Origin: Atopsyche davidsoni
Lineage: Eukaryota > Arthropoda > Insecta > Trichoptera > Hydrobiosidae
NCBI GenBank assembly: GCA_022113835.1
Contig: JAILWY010000027.1
Span: 12,278,501 to 12,342,500, forward strand
Length of the DNA: 64,000 nucleotides
Direction: 5' to 3'
The notes beneath the pieces were generated by a model. That model did not search any database. It was given only the letters and a program-made list of their open reading frames with translations, and had not been told where the DNA came from. Shown here piece by piece: positions 35,301 through 46,586 of the stretch. Every line of letters begins with the position of its first letter. Within the stretch, counting starts at the first letter, position 1. A program made the translations under genes and the position numbers.

Positions 35301-37800
35301 TAAAAGCAAATCCACATTTTTCAATGATACAGGTATATTTGATTCGCATACAAAATGACAAAAAAAAACATATATTTTTTTCCCTTGAAAAACTCCACTT
35401 GCGGCCTGGATTTTTTTTATGTTAAATTTACACCAATTAACCTAATAATAATATTTTTTTTACACAAAATTAAAAACACGTCTGGTTAAACTATTCTAAT
35501 ATTCATTACCATAACCCCGCATAAAAAAAGATTGTCAATATTTCCGTGCTGAATTTTTAAAGTCGCATTACGATAATTGTTTTTGATACTATAAAATAAA
35601 TCCGTATATAATTATTTGATATATTATAAACACTCCATGTTGCAGAAATAAATACAATATGTCAAATTGCCGTAAGCGCTTTCGTATAGAGCCTCTTCAG
35701 TGTGTCTGAAAAATCACTGAAAGGCGTAAATTTTTCACATAGAAAAAATTAAGCGTGTACTATGCCGATTTTTTTCTGCTGTCAGTTTTGAAATCAGTTA
35801 ATTTTGTTGTTTTAAATTTGTCACGTGATTATGTCGTTTGCTTAAAACTGGTTTGGCTTCACCGAGTGTTCGCTATTATTGTTACAATGAAATATTCTGG
35901 GAATTCTTCAGTACGTCAGTTATTTTCAAGCCGCCGCGGTTGTCCGATCGACTCTCTGTGCCTCCATAATTAATACGAATACAAATCTTATTATTACGAT
36001 TCCAGATAAACCTTTTGTGTATCTAGTGTTACCATCTTGATTCTATCATTTCGGCGTATGTAATTACAATCCAAGCCCGGTTCTGCCATGTGTATTTAGT
36101 GTAAGGAAATCTGCCGTTCAATTGAACTGCGTACATTGTGTCGTGTTTTACAAGTAATATATGTTGTAATTAATAATAATTGAAAAGTTTGTTTTAAAAT
36201 AATGATATTAATAATGCACATATTTCGTGAAATTGCATTTGGAAGAGTGTGTTTACGACTTTATCAATATAAACTTCATAAACAAGATACTAGTTAAGCT
36301 GGTTTTAAATACAAAATTTTCAAACAACAAACAATAAATATCTGAATACAGTGACAAATAATCAATGACTAAGTTATTTAAATAGATTAACTTTATCTCA
36401 AAACTAATAAAAGTCATTTTTGTTTTAAAATAATTTTGAGAAGTTGATTCGTTTATTGCGAGAGTATATTTTGTAAATGACAGACCAAAAAAAATGGCTT
36501 TTGCCGTTAGTTAACTATAAAAGAAGATACATTAAATTCATGGTTTAGTTAGAATGATTGCTTTATACTTATCTACACAATGATTGATACGAATATTTAA
36601 AAAATATAACCGTAAGAGGGGTTATTTTTAAAGAGCATTTCTTCTTTTTGGACCTGGAAAAAAATTTAAATAAATATTGATCCACTTTGTTTTAAACCCA
36701 AGATTATATAGTCAGAAATCGTGCGCGCTAGATACTAAACTCCAAAATAAAATCTTATAGTTATAATAGCAGTATCAAGGAGTTATAATAACCAGTGTCG
36801 TCTCGTATTTGTGAAATCAAGTTCATCTACAGCAGATTAGACAAGACATGAAACATATATGGCAGAGATTAGGTGAGTTATAACCTGAATGCATTCCTTG
36901 TTTACGCCTCTCCCTCTGTTTTGTTTCCCAAGTCTGTAGTAGTCTAATACAGCTGCTTATTAAACTTGGAATCTCACTACTTCAACTCATGCCTGATCTT
37001 TGAGATAAACTTTGCACGTGTACTTGCAAACGCTCTAATACGTGGCTCCGTCAGTAAGATGAGTCTCGATTATCTTCAATTCTATGAACGTGCCGCGGAT
37101 AACCCAGTAGTATACATTTAGGGCTGCTCATGTGTCTTAGTTATTTGTAAATTGCATTGCACTATATTAAAAATAAATTAATTTTGGATTTTTGCTGATA
37201 TTAAAAAACAATAATATATTCTCTATAAGATAAAATTATCATCAATTCTATGCACGCGTAACTATCACCTCTTAAAGACCTAAAACCACATTGTTATGAA
37301 CATTATTATCAAAAAAATAGAATCAGTTGACAAACAATTATTTTATATTTAAAAAATCTTAAATATACCTTTATTTTGTTTGTAGAGTTATTGCGTAATT
37401 GATTCACATGATTAAAAAAATAATTGAAACAATGAATACGATATTTCTTGGGAATGCAGAACAGAGCATTTAATAAAAAAAACCTGTCAGTCATAAATTT
37501 GAGTCGTTCTTTAATAAAATGATATAATAACGTATATTTGATTTGATATATGTTTTTAATCATGTCAACTATATATTACTGTACTTTCAAACCCTAAAGA
37601 AAATTGAAAAGCATTAAAAACTTGAAAGTTAATTAATTCCACAGGGAATCCCAACCAAATCTTCGGGTTGGTTTCGATTTACATTATTTAAATTCGATTA
37701 TACTTAATGTCAACTATACATAAAATATAATAAATTTCAACACAAAATTTTTAATAATTATTTAATTAATTTACTCTCTAATCTGCCCTTTTACCTAACC
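32394..37800. other. Long AT-rich stretch, nothing recognised
   Basis: More than 5 kb without any convincing gene, repeat or RNA. Modestly GC-richer patches lie near 33300-33560, 35100-35190 and 35850-36130. The longest frames are about 70 codons, and their residues follow the AT-rich base composition. Confidence 0.6.
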
Positions 37801-38215
37801 AAGAAAACCGGAAAGCCGATTTAAATATTTTCATCATCCCCTCTGCTATACGCTGAGCACAGCCATAGAGCAAAGGCGGCTCGGACTGGAAGGGTTCAGA
37901 ACCGTTTATACACCACCGCGAATTCAGTACCGGGCCCCGCTCTAAGTCTCCACTTCAGCACCGGGCTGTTTCAGCGCCAACACGTCATCCGGCTGCCATG
38001 AAACTTAAATGTCTACAATTCGGCGGTGAAACGCTGAAACGTACAAACCTGAAGCAACCAACCCCCGGGGAGCGGGCATGGGGGCTGTCGCTAATCACAA
38101 GGTACGGTAATTTATGTAAAAGGTGAATACTTGTGTAAATTATTTCTGACACGAAGGGATGAAACGCGAAGTCTCCGAGCGACCCCCAGGATTCTTAATG
38201 CCACTGAAATTAAGC
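37801..38215. other. GC-rich island, unassigned
   Basis: One of the more extended GC-rich blocks, with CpGs and the motif GCACCGGGCTGTTTCAGCG. No long open frame and no TATA or splice arrangement that decides its role. Candidate promoter-proximal or conserved non-coding DNA. Confidence 0.3.
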
Positions 38216-39790
38216 TGTAATTTTAAATAAAACGGTGAAGAAATTTTTCAGGAATTCTCGGACACATTTTTCAATCTAATACTGCTTAAGTCACGCGCAA
38301 AATCAAAATTGATTGCATTAATTTTGAATATAAATTTTGCGAACTCGACGCAAATATTTCACATGTTAAATGCACAAATGACGATTGGTTCATGTTTGTT
38401 TGTGCAATAAAATATATGTGTATCAGTTTATGTTTAAACATGTTTAGCAACGCCAATCTATAGATTAATTTAACCTGCATGAAAATTTTTTACTTCTCGA
38501 ATTCTCGCCTAAGTATATTTTTTCATGTCAAGATCAATGTTTTTAACATCACAACAAATCATGCAGAATTATCAAATATTTAATATTGTTTTGTATTGCA
38601 TTTCGGTGATTTAAACTATGAGGTCAAAGCATTTTATTACATTGTGCCGATCACGATAAAAATCAACTGACTCATCGAAAAAACTCTTTTTGTTGCTAGA
38701 ATATTCTTAGTTTTCTCGGCACTCACTTGTATTCAGTCTTTGCTCGATTATTCTGGAAACGTCTGGATCCTCCCAAAGTATTTGTTCAAAGCAAACGCAC
38801 ATTCTGGCTACGTTTCACATTCTTCTAGACACATTTGTTACAATCTATACATTATTCAAAAGGTAATTATTTAGCGATCAATCGAACTTATATGAAACAA
38901 TATTATTTACTTTAGCTCTTTTATAATTAAATATTAAATATTACTTCTGAGTATATGCGTTTTTGATTAGAAAACTAACTCAAAGAACCGTTCTTTCATT
39001 TTCATTATTTTTTCATCACATAAATAATAATAAATTAACAACTTAAGGTAATTTCGAAGGTATTTCGTTTTTTTTATGTTCTTACTTACTGCATGATTCA
39101 TTTTTTTTTTCAAAGTTATGGACGAATCATGAATAAGCATGAATTAACTAGAAAACTTACCGATTACCAAAGCAAAACACAATAAAATTCACAGCCAGAA
39201 ATATGCAAAAAAAGTAATTATACATATTCTCTGAAATATATTATGATAGAAAGTTTGATGGAAAAATGTAGAAAAAAATCAAAAAGTATTTTATTGTATA
39301 AATAATTTTAAAATATATATTTTATTTGATGTTCCTGAAAAAAGAAAAAAAAAGTACTTGGAATTTAATAATTTAAAAATAAAGTAATAAACGTAAAACC
39401 TATTTCTATTTATAAGAATAATCTGTATTGCTTTACACACTTTTGTATTTTATTTATTTAATCTTAAGTGAAGATTTATTAAATATGTTGATTCATTATT
39501 ACCACATTAAATAAAAAATTATCTTAACTTTGAAGATACTGATATATTTTTAGTGTACATTTTTTTTTTTAATTGCTAAAAAAAAATGTTTTTTTAAGGA
39601 CTTGGTGACATGAAATTTATTAAAAAAAAACAATTTTAAATAAAACCAACCGCAATGAAAGAAATGAATTCCTTCAAACTGTTTTGAAACGATCCTTTTG
39701 TAGTCTTACATATCTCAGCAGTTTATAGATTATTTTTTAGCTAACCTTAGATGTCGTGCCCTAATCATAGAATGAAAGTTTTTATAATGT
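38216..39790. other. AT-rich sequence, nothing recognised
   Basis: Very AT-rich with poly(A)/(T) runs. No features supported. Confidence 0.6.
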
Positions 39791-39800
39791 TAAATTAACA

Positions 39801-40296
39801 TTATTACTAATATGACTAGGCACATTAGTTCATATATAGAAGATGATTTAAAGAAACTCTCAGATTTACATGACCGGTGTACTAACCCTTGTACTAACGA
39901 ATCACTTCCGTTTATCGAGATTTTTTAACAATCATACTCTACATATGAATCAATGTGCCCAGGACAACCAATATTTAGTGATTTGCAAGCACTGGACTTT
40001 TTTAACTGAGTAACAAGTGAAGCGATTTTAGTCCCTTCTGGACATTATTTTTAAAATCTATTGATTTAGCCAAGACGCACACCATCATATACATATGTCA
40101 TAATGTAAGGGTTAGAACACCGGTCATGTAAACCAGGGGATGTGGGTTCAAATCCCACACAAATCACGATGATATTTTTCTGAGAGTTTCTTTAAATCAT
40201 CTTCTATATATGAAGTAATGTGCCTTATCATATTAGTAATAATATAATAAACTCGTAATGGGTAATAAATACGCATCTGATTGACGTTTAATCAAC
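39801..40296 (+). mobile_element. FBT-6, foldback tRNA-bearing element
   Basis: Left arm ATTACTAATATGACTAGGCA to AGAAACTCTCAG, then a fragment of the tRNA-like module on the minus strand (39862-39904; its 3' part is deleted), the family spacer, an unrelated segment (about 40005-40100), and a right arm with the tRNA-like module on the plus strand, ending CATCTGATTGACGTTTAATC. I could not find a clear target duplication, and the conserved right terminus is diverged after GACGTTTAATC, so the borders are approximate. Confidence 0.8.
40105..40167 (+). pseudogene. Truncated tRNA-Thr-like segment of FBT-6
   Basis: Keeps the anticodon arm (CCGGT-CATGTAA-ACCAG, anticodon TGT), a perfect B box GGGTTCAAATCCC and the 3' acceptor strand AAATCAC. 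The 5' acceptor strand and A box are lost. Confidence 0.6.
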
Positions 40297-40429
40297 ATAT
40301 CAGTGAGTAAGGTTGTTTGGCAAAACTACACGAGAAAATACCTGCCAGAATCATGAGCGCAAAATTTTCAGCAGCAATCCATTTGCAAATTCGATCACAA
40401 CCGAATATACAAAACATTCAAACTAGTGG

Positions 40430-40685
40430 CTTTCAAAGGCCCCATTTATCCGTGGAATGAGAGCGCAGACATACAAGGAGAATAATTAACGGGATTATTT
40501 GTGTCGTTCCCAAGGCACCCGGCACGTCCGGACCTACAACCCATTGACAGTACTAGGTTCTTGTATTTCAGGCTGTATAATACACCTCCTCGCTGTTTCT
40601 GCCCTCCTAATACAACGGACTAAATCCCTACGCTACCTGCCCAAAATTGAGTGACTGATATTCGCATATTTATTAACTGCGGTTA
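40430..40685. other. GC-richer island, unassigned
   Basis: Contains GAATAATTAACGGGATTATT, which combines TAATTA and GGGATTA motifs recognised by homeodomain proteins in other systems, followed by GC-richer sequence. No frame of note. Candidate conserved regulatory element, by inference only. Confidence 0.3.
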
Positions 40686-42111
40686 CGCATTGTTTTATTT
40701 ATTAAATTAAACATTATTTCACAAAGCACCTAATATTATACAAAACAAATTCGCAGTTATAAAATATATTTAATTTTAATCCACGATAAACTGGTTTAAT
40801 TTTTAGTATTATTAATTACAATTAAATAACTCCCTGAAGTCAAAAAAGGCCTGAAAATACTAACATAACCAAAACACATGAACCCTTCTATTATTTAAAG
40901 GATTCGATTTTTAGTAATTACAATCCAAACCAAAATATTTTTAAATCAGTGATAAATTTATATTGTAGTATTATAATAAAATAGAACATATCCACGAAAT
41001 TCTTGAAACTTTTTTCAGTACCAAGACCAAACCGTCTGACGATTCCAATTATAATGAGAACTGGATTTAAAGACCTATACAAGATTTTTGTAAAAGGTTA
41101 TTTATTTTATTATTGCTAAAACTTACATCGAACACGTTTACTATAATTAAAAACATTTATTTGTATAAACCAATAAATTTTCTTCATTATGTTTCATTAA
41201 TAATATATATTTATTGTATATGATTTGCCACTGTCCAGAATATCTTCGGCCAATACAAATCGAAAAACACAACACTACCTGAGCAAAATGGAGTGATAAC
41301 TATTCGATAATATATTTCGCTCCGTTGTATTATTTTTTTTACGAAAAGATTTACGAGTTTGGTTTTGAAATAAACAGTGCCATAAATAAATCCGCTGGAG
41401 ATAGTGGAAGGCAGCGTTTTTCTTGACGCCACTATTTTTCGCAGTATTGTGACGTAAATTTATAACTTTACTGAATATTATCGGTAAATTAGCTTTTGAT
41501 ATGAAAAACAACAGGTGACAGTAGAAACTTTTTGAATCAAACTCAACTTATAAGTGTCAAGGTTTAATATTCCTGAATGAAATACTTATTTATTTTTAGG
41601 TGTATTCGTAGGTTTTGCCTATCCATGCTCTAGCTTGTCAACGAAATCAGTTGGATAAAAGAAACAATACTTGTGTGTCTAATGACAAAGGCTGTCTGCT
41701 GGGAAAGCTTATTTATATATTTCATTAAGTTTAATGTTTTATATAAAAGCGATTGAACTTTTCTTTAATTCTTTGCATAAATATGCGTTCAATGTTAAAT
41801 TGTTTCGTGAATAACTTATATTGGAGCCTAAAAGGTTAATAACTGTCATGGTCAATTGTTAGTGATTTGTTTTATATAAACACACCCTTATATGAATCAT
41901 TGGTCTTCGAAAAGGGTGAAGAGCTTTCACCCTGTCCACTGAAGTGTGATCATGTGGCACACAGAGATAGGCCTTTTAAACCGCTGGAAAATGTGAATGT
42001 TTTAATTATATAGTAAAAACTTTAATCATAATATTGTATTTTTAAAAACACTATTTGAAGAAACGTAATTTTCTTTTAATTGAAATTACAATATATAAAT
42101 ATGATTAAATC
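40686..42111. other. AT-rich sequence left of the LTR element
   Basis: A small hairpin (GGGTGAA-GAGCT-TTCACCC) lies at 41914-41932. Minus-strand frames at 41211-41511 overlap each other and are not recognised. Confidence 0.55.
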
Positions 42112-42115
42112 ATAT

Positions 42116-44490
42116 TGTGACGATTCGTGGATTCGAAGCGTCGCAAATAATGAACTATGTAAATATTCAAATTTATCTTGCGGGGCGCTATTTCAAACTT
42201 AGCGTGCAAAAAAAAACCGAGGGGCTTTAGGGGCTGGAGTCTTTCGCAGGAGAGAGGCCATGTCAAGTGCGCCACACATGGTTGACATTATTTCTGGAAT
42301 GTAGGGTCCCTTCGCAGGTAGAAAGTCAGCGGCTCGAGAGCGTCCGACGCGCAAAAATGGGCATTCAATCGTCATCGCCGGAGCAGACGGGTCCTTCTGG
42401 TGCAGAGGACAAAGGCGAGCAGTCACGTCCCGGATGAACGCGTCTCTTCAAATACCAAATAATTAGATATTATTTCGAATCTTTAATTAAATGTAGATTC
42501 AGTGGTCAAGGGATGCTGCCGATCGGGGAGCTGGAACATCGAAGCAGACGGATGAGTTTCAATTTATTTTATACGCTGATTTTTATGAACGCGACGGAGC
42601 CGACGTGCGTGTTATTACGTGTTATTTCTTCCAGCTTCGATATTCGATTAATGTAGTATTGTTAAGTAAGGTTATAGGTTAATTTTAATTGTATTGAGTT
42701 CGTCCGCGGCGTCTTAATCCAGGGTAGATTTATAATTTACGTTATTATTATTTAACTCTACGGTCATATGATAGGCTTCTAAATTAGATCGTATGGTGTA
42801 TTTTTATGGTATATTTAATTTGGGTTTATGTTAATTTTAAATGTTTGGGTGTACTTTTCTTACAGCAAATCTCATTAGGGGCTTTCGATCGCTATTCACG
42901 GACCACCTGGGATCATTCAATTACCCTTATATTATTTTATATGCTCTGTATTTTACCTGGAGAAATACGCGATCGTGTAACCGAGTGGCTTACGTTTCTT
43001 CTAGCCGGGGGGAGGGGACCTGCGTACGGAAGCGTTTAAAGGATTTTATACTCACGCTATACGGTTGCGGCGGACTTGGGTTTCGGATTATTATCGAGCG
43101 TCTATTGACATTAAGAAATATTTTATATTTTAGATATTTAAGCGTATTTTATTTTGAGTATTCGGGTAGTATATATATTTTTCCGCGGGCTTGTTGCGTT
43201 ACGGCGGGGTTGGGACGCCATTTTGTGAGCGTCTGCGGTTGCATTGCCGGGAAGGTTGGGGCGGTACTTACCGACATTAACGTTAGCGTCTGTTCGCGCG
43301 TTGAACGGAAGAGAGCGTGCGGTTTATTTTAGATTGGCCGAGTTAGGGAGCGTGTATTATCAATGATATTTTATATGTAATAATTTTAAGAAATTAGTTA
43401 ATAAGTCTTCGATGCTAGGATTGCCGAAGGGGAATTTTCTACCGTGTTTAGTATTAAATTTAGTACCCTGTATGTATTAGAGCGTAGCCGCTCAAATAAT
43501 CTCCTGACACATAATATTACCACAATTTGGACACTCGCGGGTTCCGCCGAATTCGAATTAAGCCGCTAGATCGCGTTCTACTGGAACGGCCGTCATCCTG
43601 TAACGCTGATCTGAAACTCACAATCACTGAGTGAACCTGATATCAGGCGACAATCGGAGTGAAAGCCTCCAGTTCAGATTAGGGTGTATAGGGTTCTAAC
43701 GGCCGTTGTGGAACAATAATTGATCTTCGGAGAAAACGGGAGCGTCCGAGTCGACCGTACCAAATTTTGTACTAACTGTAGAGAGTAAATTAGTTGCTTT
43801 GAGAGCTGAGGAATTGAGCCTACAATACAGAAACAATCTCGTCATATCTCTAACTACGCAGAAAGGGTTAATTTCCCTTGTTCCAGAACATATAAATTAC
43901 TCGGCGACACCGTCGTCCAACGTTCCCGATCATCCGGTGTCCTGCCTTTGGCGGCCCGCAACTTTAAAAATAAACACAAGGAGTTCTCTTCAGTTCGAGA
44001 CGGATTGCAAGTCCTAACAAAATTGCAGCAGAAAATGTTTCTGTATTGACGGATTTCGTTTCCTTGACTCTCGTTCAGATTTGATTGATTGAATTCAGAG
44101 TAGATTCGTGTTCGTTTATACCGTTAAATGTTGGACAGAGGACTCGCCCGTGTCATAAAGAGTACGCGGAATTAGATTGTCGAAAAAATTAGGGAGCGTT
44201 GGGTTGGCAGTCACTGTCCTGAGTGTTTGTACGTGTTGTACACAATACGAAACACTTAGGATACCTGAACTTGGGGATGGAAATGAGAGCTGCAGTTCTC
44301 AAAGGTGGCCAATATCGCGAAAAAAGATTTACCTCAATCAAACAATTCTGAACCACTAGTTTTAAGTTAATTTTTGTTTTAAAAGTTTTCAGGAAAATTA
44401 TTACTAGGAATTTTATAACGTTCGCGTCTAATTTAATTAAGGTTATTATAATTAGAATTATTAGCTTAGGCAGGGGGTGGAATCACCACA
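42116..44490 (+). repeat. 5' LTR (2,375 bp)
   Basis: Direct repeat partner of 46587-48961, offset by exactly 4,471 bp at both ends. It holds a TATA-like run at 43170-43178 that could serve as U3 promoter and AATAAA at 43969-43974 that could serve as the poly(A) signal. Small frames inside (163 codons at 42841-43332, 72 at 43799-44017, 75 on the minus strand at 42199-42426) look fortuitous: they recur unchanged in the other LTR only because the LTRs are copies. At over 2 kb it is long for an LTR. Confidence 0.95.
43170..43178 (+). promoter_or_regulatory. TATA-like box in 5' LTR
   Basis: TATATATAT followed about 30 bases downstream by CpG-containing sequence (GCGTTACGGCGGGG). Plausible U3 promoter of the element, duplicated at 47641-47649 in the 3' LTR. 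Suggestive only. Confidence 0.3.
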
Positions 44491-44515
44491 GATGGTGCCA
44501 GTGACGCAGAAGACG
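44491..44515 (+). other. Putative primer-binding site
   Basis: TGGTGCCAGTGACGCAG starts two bases after the 5' LTR (44493). TGG at this place is the usual complement of a tRNA CCA end. I cannot name the primer tRNA: the first seven bases fit a tRNA ending GGCACCA. Confidence 0.55.
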
Positions 44516-46570
44516 GAGCTTGTCAAAGCAAACCTTATAATTTTATAGAGTTTCACTCCGTAAGAACTCAAAGGGTTACCACACACACAACAAGGGTTCT
44601 AGACGAAATTGGCCATGGTAATTTAAGAAAAAAAAAAAGGTGTTCGAATAGCTAGGCGTGAAGTTAAAATTATTCTAATTCTAAGATAATTATAAGATTT
44701 TTATTTAATAAGGTTTATCTGGTTGTAGCTTAATAAGGGTTTTATGGTTGTGTCAAATAATCGGTTGATAGTACGAAAAAACGCGACGACGCGGTGATAA
44801 AATGTTATTGATTGGAGTTTGGATTTGAGAGGAGAAAGGTATACGTTATGTACGGATTAATTTTCAAAATATTGGTAGTCGTTGGTTATTTTTATGGGTA
44901 TATTTGAATATTTGTTCCGGAAGTCCCAAAGAAATAAAGAGAAAAAAAAAATGAACACACAACGGTCAGGTACTCGGATGGCGATGAGAACTAAATTAAG
45001 ATTGCGCAAATACATAATTATAAGCTTAACAAATTTAAGGGTAATCTCCTACGGTATCCTGGGTTTTATAAATTATAAGAAGTATATTCCTTAATGAAAT
45101 TATGGCGTTTATTTTGCGGCCGAACCGGATAATTTAAGCTAGAAATCAATAATAACATTGTAAGAGGTCGCCGTGCAAATCAGCTGTGCCGTAACTTGAC
45201 GACAGTTCGAACTGTTAGATTAGTGATGTTTGATCTTTTAGGGCGGGTCACGATAGAGAGAAAAAATTTTTTGCGGTACTAGGCATTCTAAATATAGTAT
45301 AATTAAAATTTACTTGGTAGCGAACATAATGTAATTTTGTGATATAGATAGAGGAACGCGAGTTCGCCAGGTATATAAATAGCGACACGTAATTCGATGC
45401 TTGTAAGGGAGCGGGGGAGGTATATTTGCGCCATCGAAAAAAAAATATTTTGTTAAGAAAAAAAAAAATTTCATAAGCTAAAGCAGGAGTTTTCAGAAAT
45501 CAGATAATTAATACAGAAATACTTTAGGGGTTTCACGTGGTTTAAATTAAATTAGTGACCGGTCTTATAAAAACTTTACGGTTAACTTGTATGCAGGTAC
45601 AGCACGACGTTAGGCGGATTTATAAATTTATGTTCAAGTTAAGCTAGGTCAGGTACGTTTGGGATAATTGAGATTTTGACGGAGGGCGGTTTTAAATGAC
45701 GTTGGGTTCAAATCCCAATGATGGTACATCTTTTCGAAAAGATATTCTGGAGCGACGAGTTCGTTATGACTTAAGGGGTAAATTCGCGAAAGGGAAAAGG
45801 AAAAATATATATACTAAAGTAGTATTTATAAAGTTTATGGAAACTAGCGGATATTGAAGCATGACGCCCGAACAGACGCAGGTGTCTGAATTAGCAGTGG
45901 GACAATATGTGCGGTTTGATAAGGATTTGCTGAGATACGAGGTTATAAACTTAATAGATGTCAATTAGGAAAGGCAATAATACTCTACCACGCGGGGGGG
46001 AGGTAGCATGTTTAGGTGGATGTTATAATTTTTTAAATAAATAGCAATAGGGAGAATCAGTAAATTTTAATCCGAGTTCGACTCCCGGATGAAGTTTAAC
46101 GATAAGGGTTAATAAAATTGAGGTTGGGACGCGTATTTGTTGCTTGAATAAAGGTGGTTTTGTTTGCAGAGGTGTTATTATTTTAATGACGTACGTCCAT
46201 ATCGACACGATATCTTATGTTATACGTAGACGGGAGACAGCCTTCGAACATTTTATGAAATTTTCCTTGGGATGTAACGTAATTTTAGGGAAGCGGGCAG
46301 CGGTTGAGGTATTCGTTAGGTTCAAGTCCTGATGATCGTAGCGTCAATGAAGGTTTTGTTGCATTGTAATTTAAGATTTTTTTTTTGAGATTTAGCAACG
46401 TGTACGATACCGAAGGCTGGGAGGCTGGAGGTCCACGCATATTTATTAAATACGGCGGGAATTAAGACTTACCACTCGAGAGCGGAGGGAGATAATTCGA
46501 CGTTAATCTGCGGGCTAGTTGAATGTTGTGATACACAATATTTCTGTCCTTAGAAAGGAAAAAATTTCGT
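44516..46570 (+). other. Non-coding interior of the LTR element
   Basis: About 2 kb with several poly(A) and poly(G) runs (GGGGGGG near 45993) and no long frame. Three tRNA T-arm-like hairpins with B-box sequences lie at 45702-45718, 46071-46089 and 46316-46332. A perfect 16-bp palindrome ATCTTTTCGAAAAGAT lies at 45728-45743, just after the first. No homology to retroviral genes was recognised on either strand. Confidence 0.7.
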
Positions 46571-46573
46571 ATA

Positions 46574-46586
46574 TCAGGGGGAGGGC
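46574..46586 (+). other. Polypurine tract
   Basis: Purine-rich run AGGGGGAGGG, interrupted only by a final C, directly before the TGTGACG start of the 3' LTR. This is the expected site of plus-strand priming and fixes orientation. Confidence 0.75.

Noticed and set aside
41914..41932. Small hairpin GGGTGAA-GAGCT-TTCACCC as a terminator
   Set aside because: An isolated 7-bp stem in eukaryotic DNA without a gene upstream; no functional interpretation is justified.
42841..43332. 163-codon open frame in the 5' LTR, repeated at 47312-47803
   Set aside because: Longest frame in the window, but it lies in the U3/R part of an LTR, has no recognisable domain, and is identical in the other LTR simply because the LTRs are recent copies.
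45862..45880. TGACGCCCGAACAGAC in the LTR-element interior, resembling a lysine-tRNA primer-binding site
   Set aside because: It is about 1.4 kb inside the element rather than next to the LTR and has several mismatches; the TGGTGCC site at 44493 is better placed.
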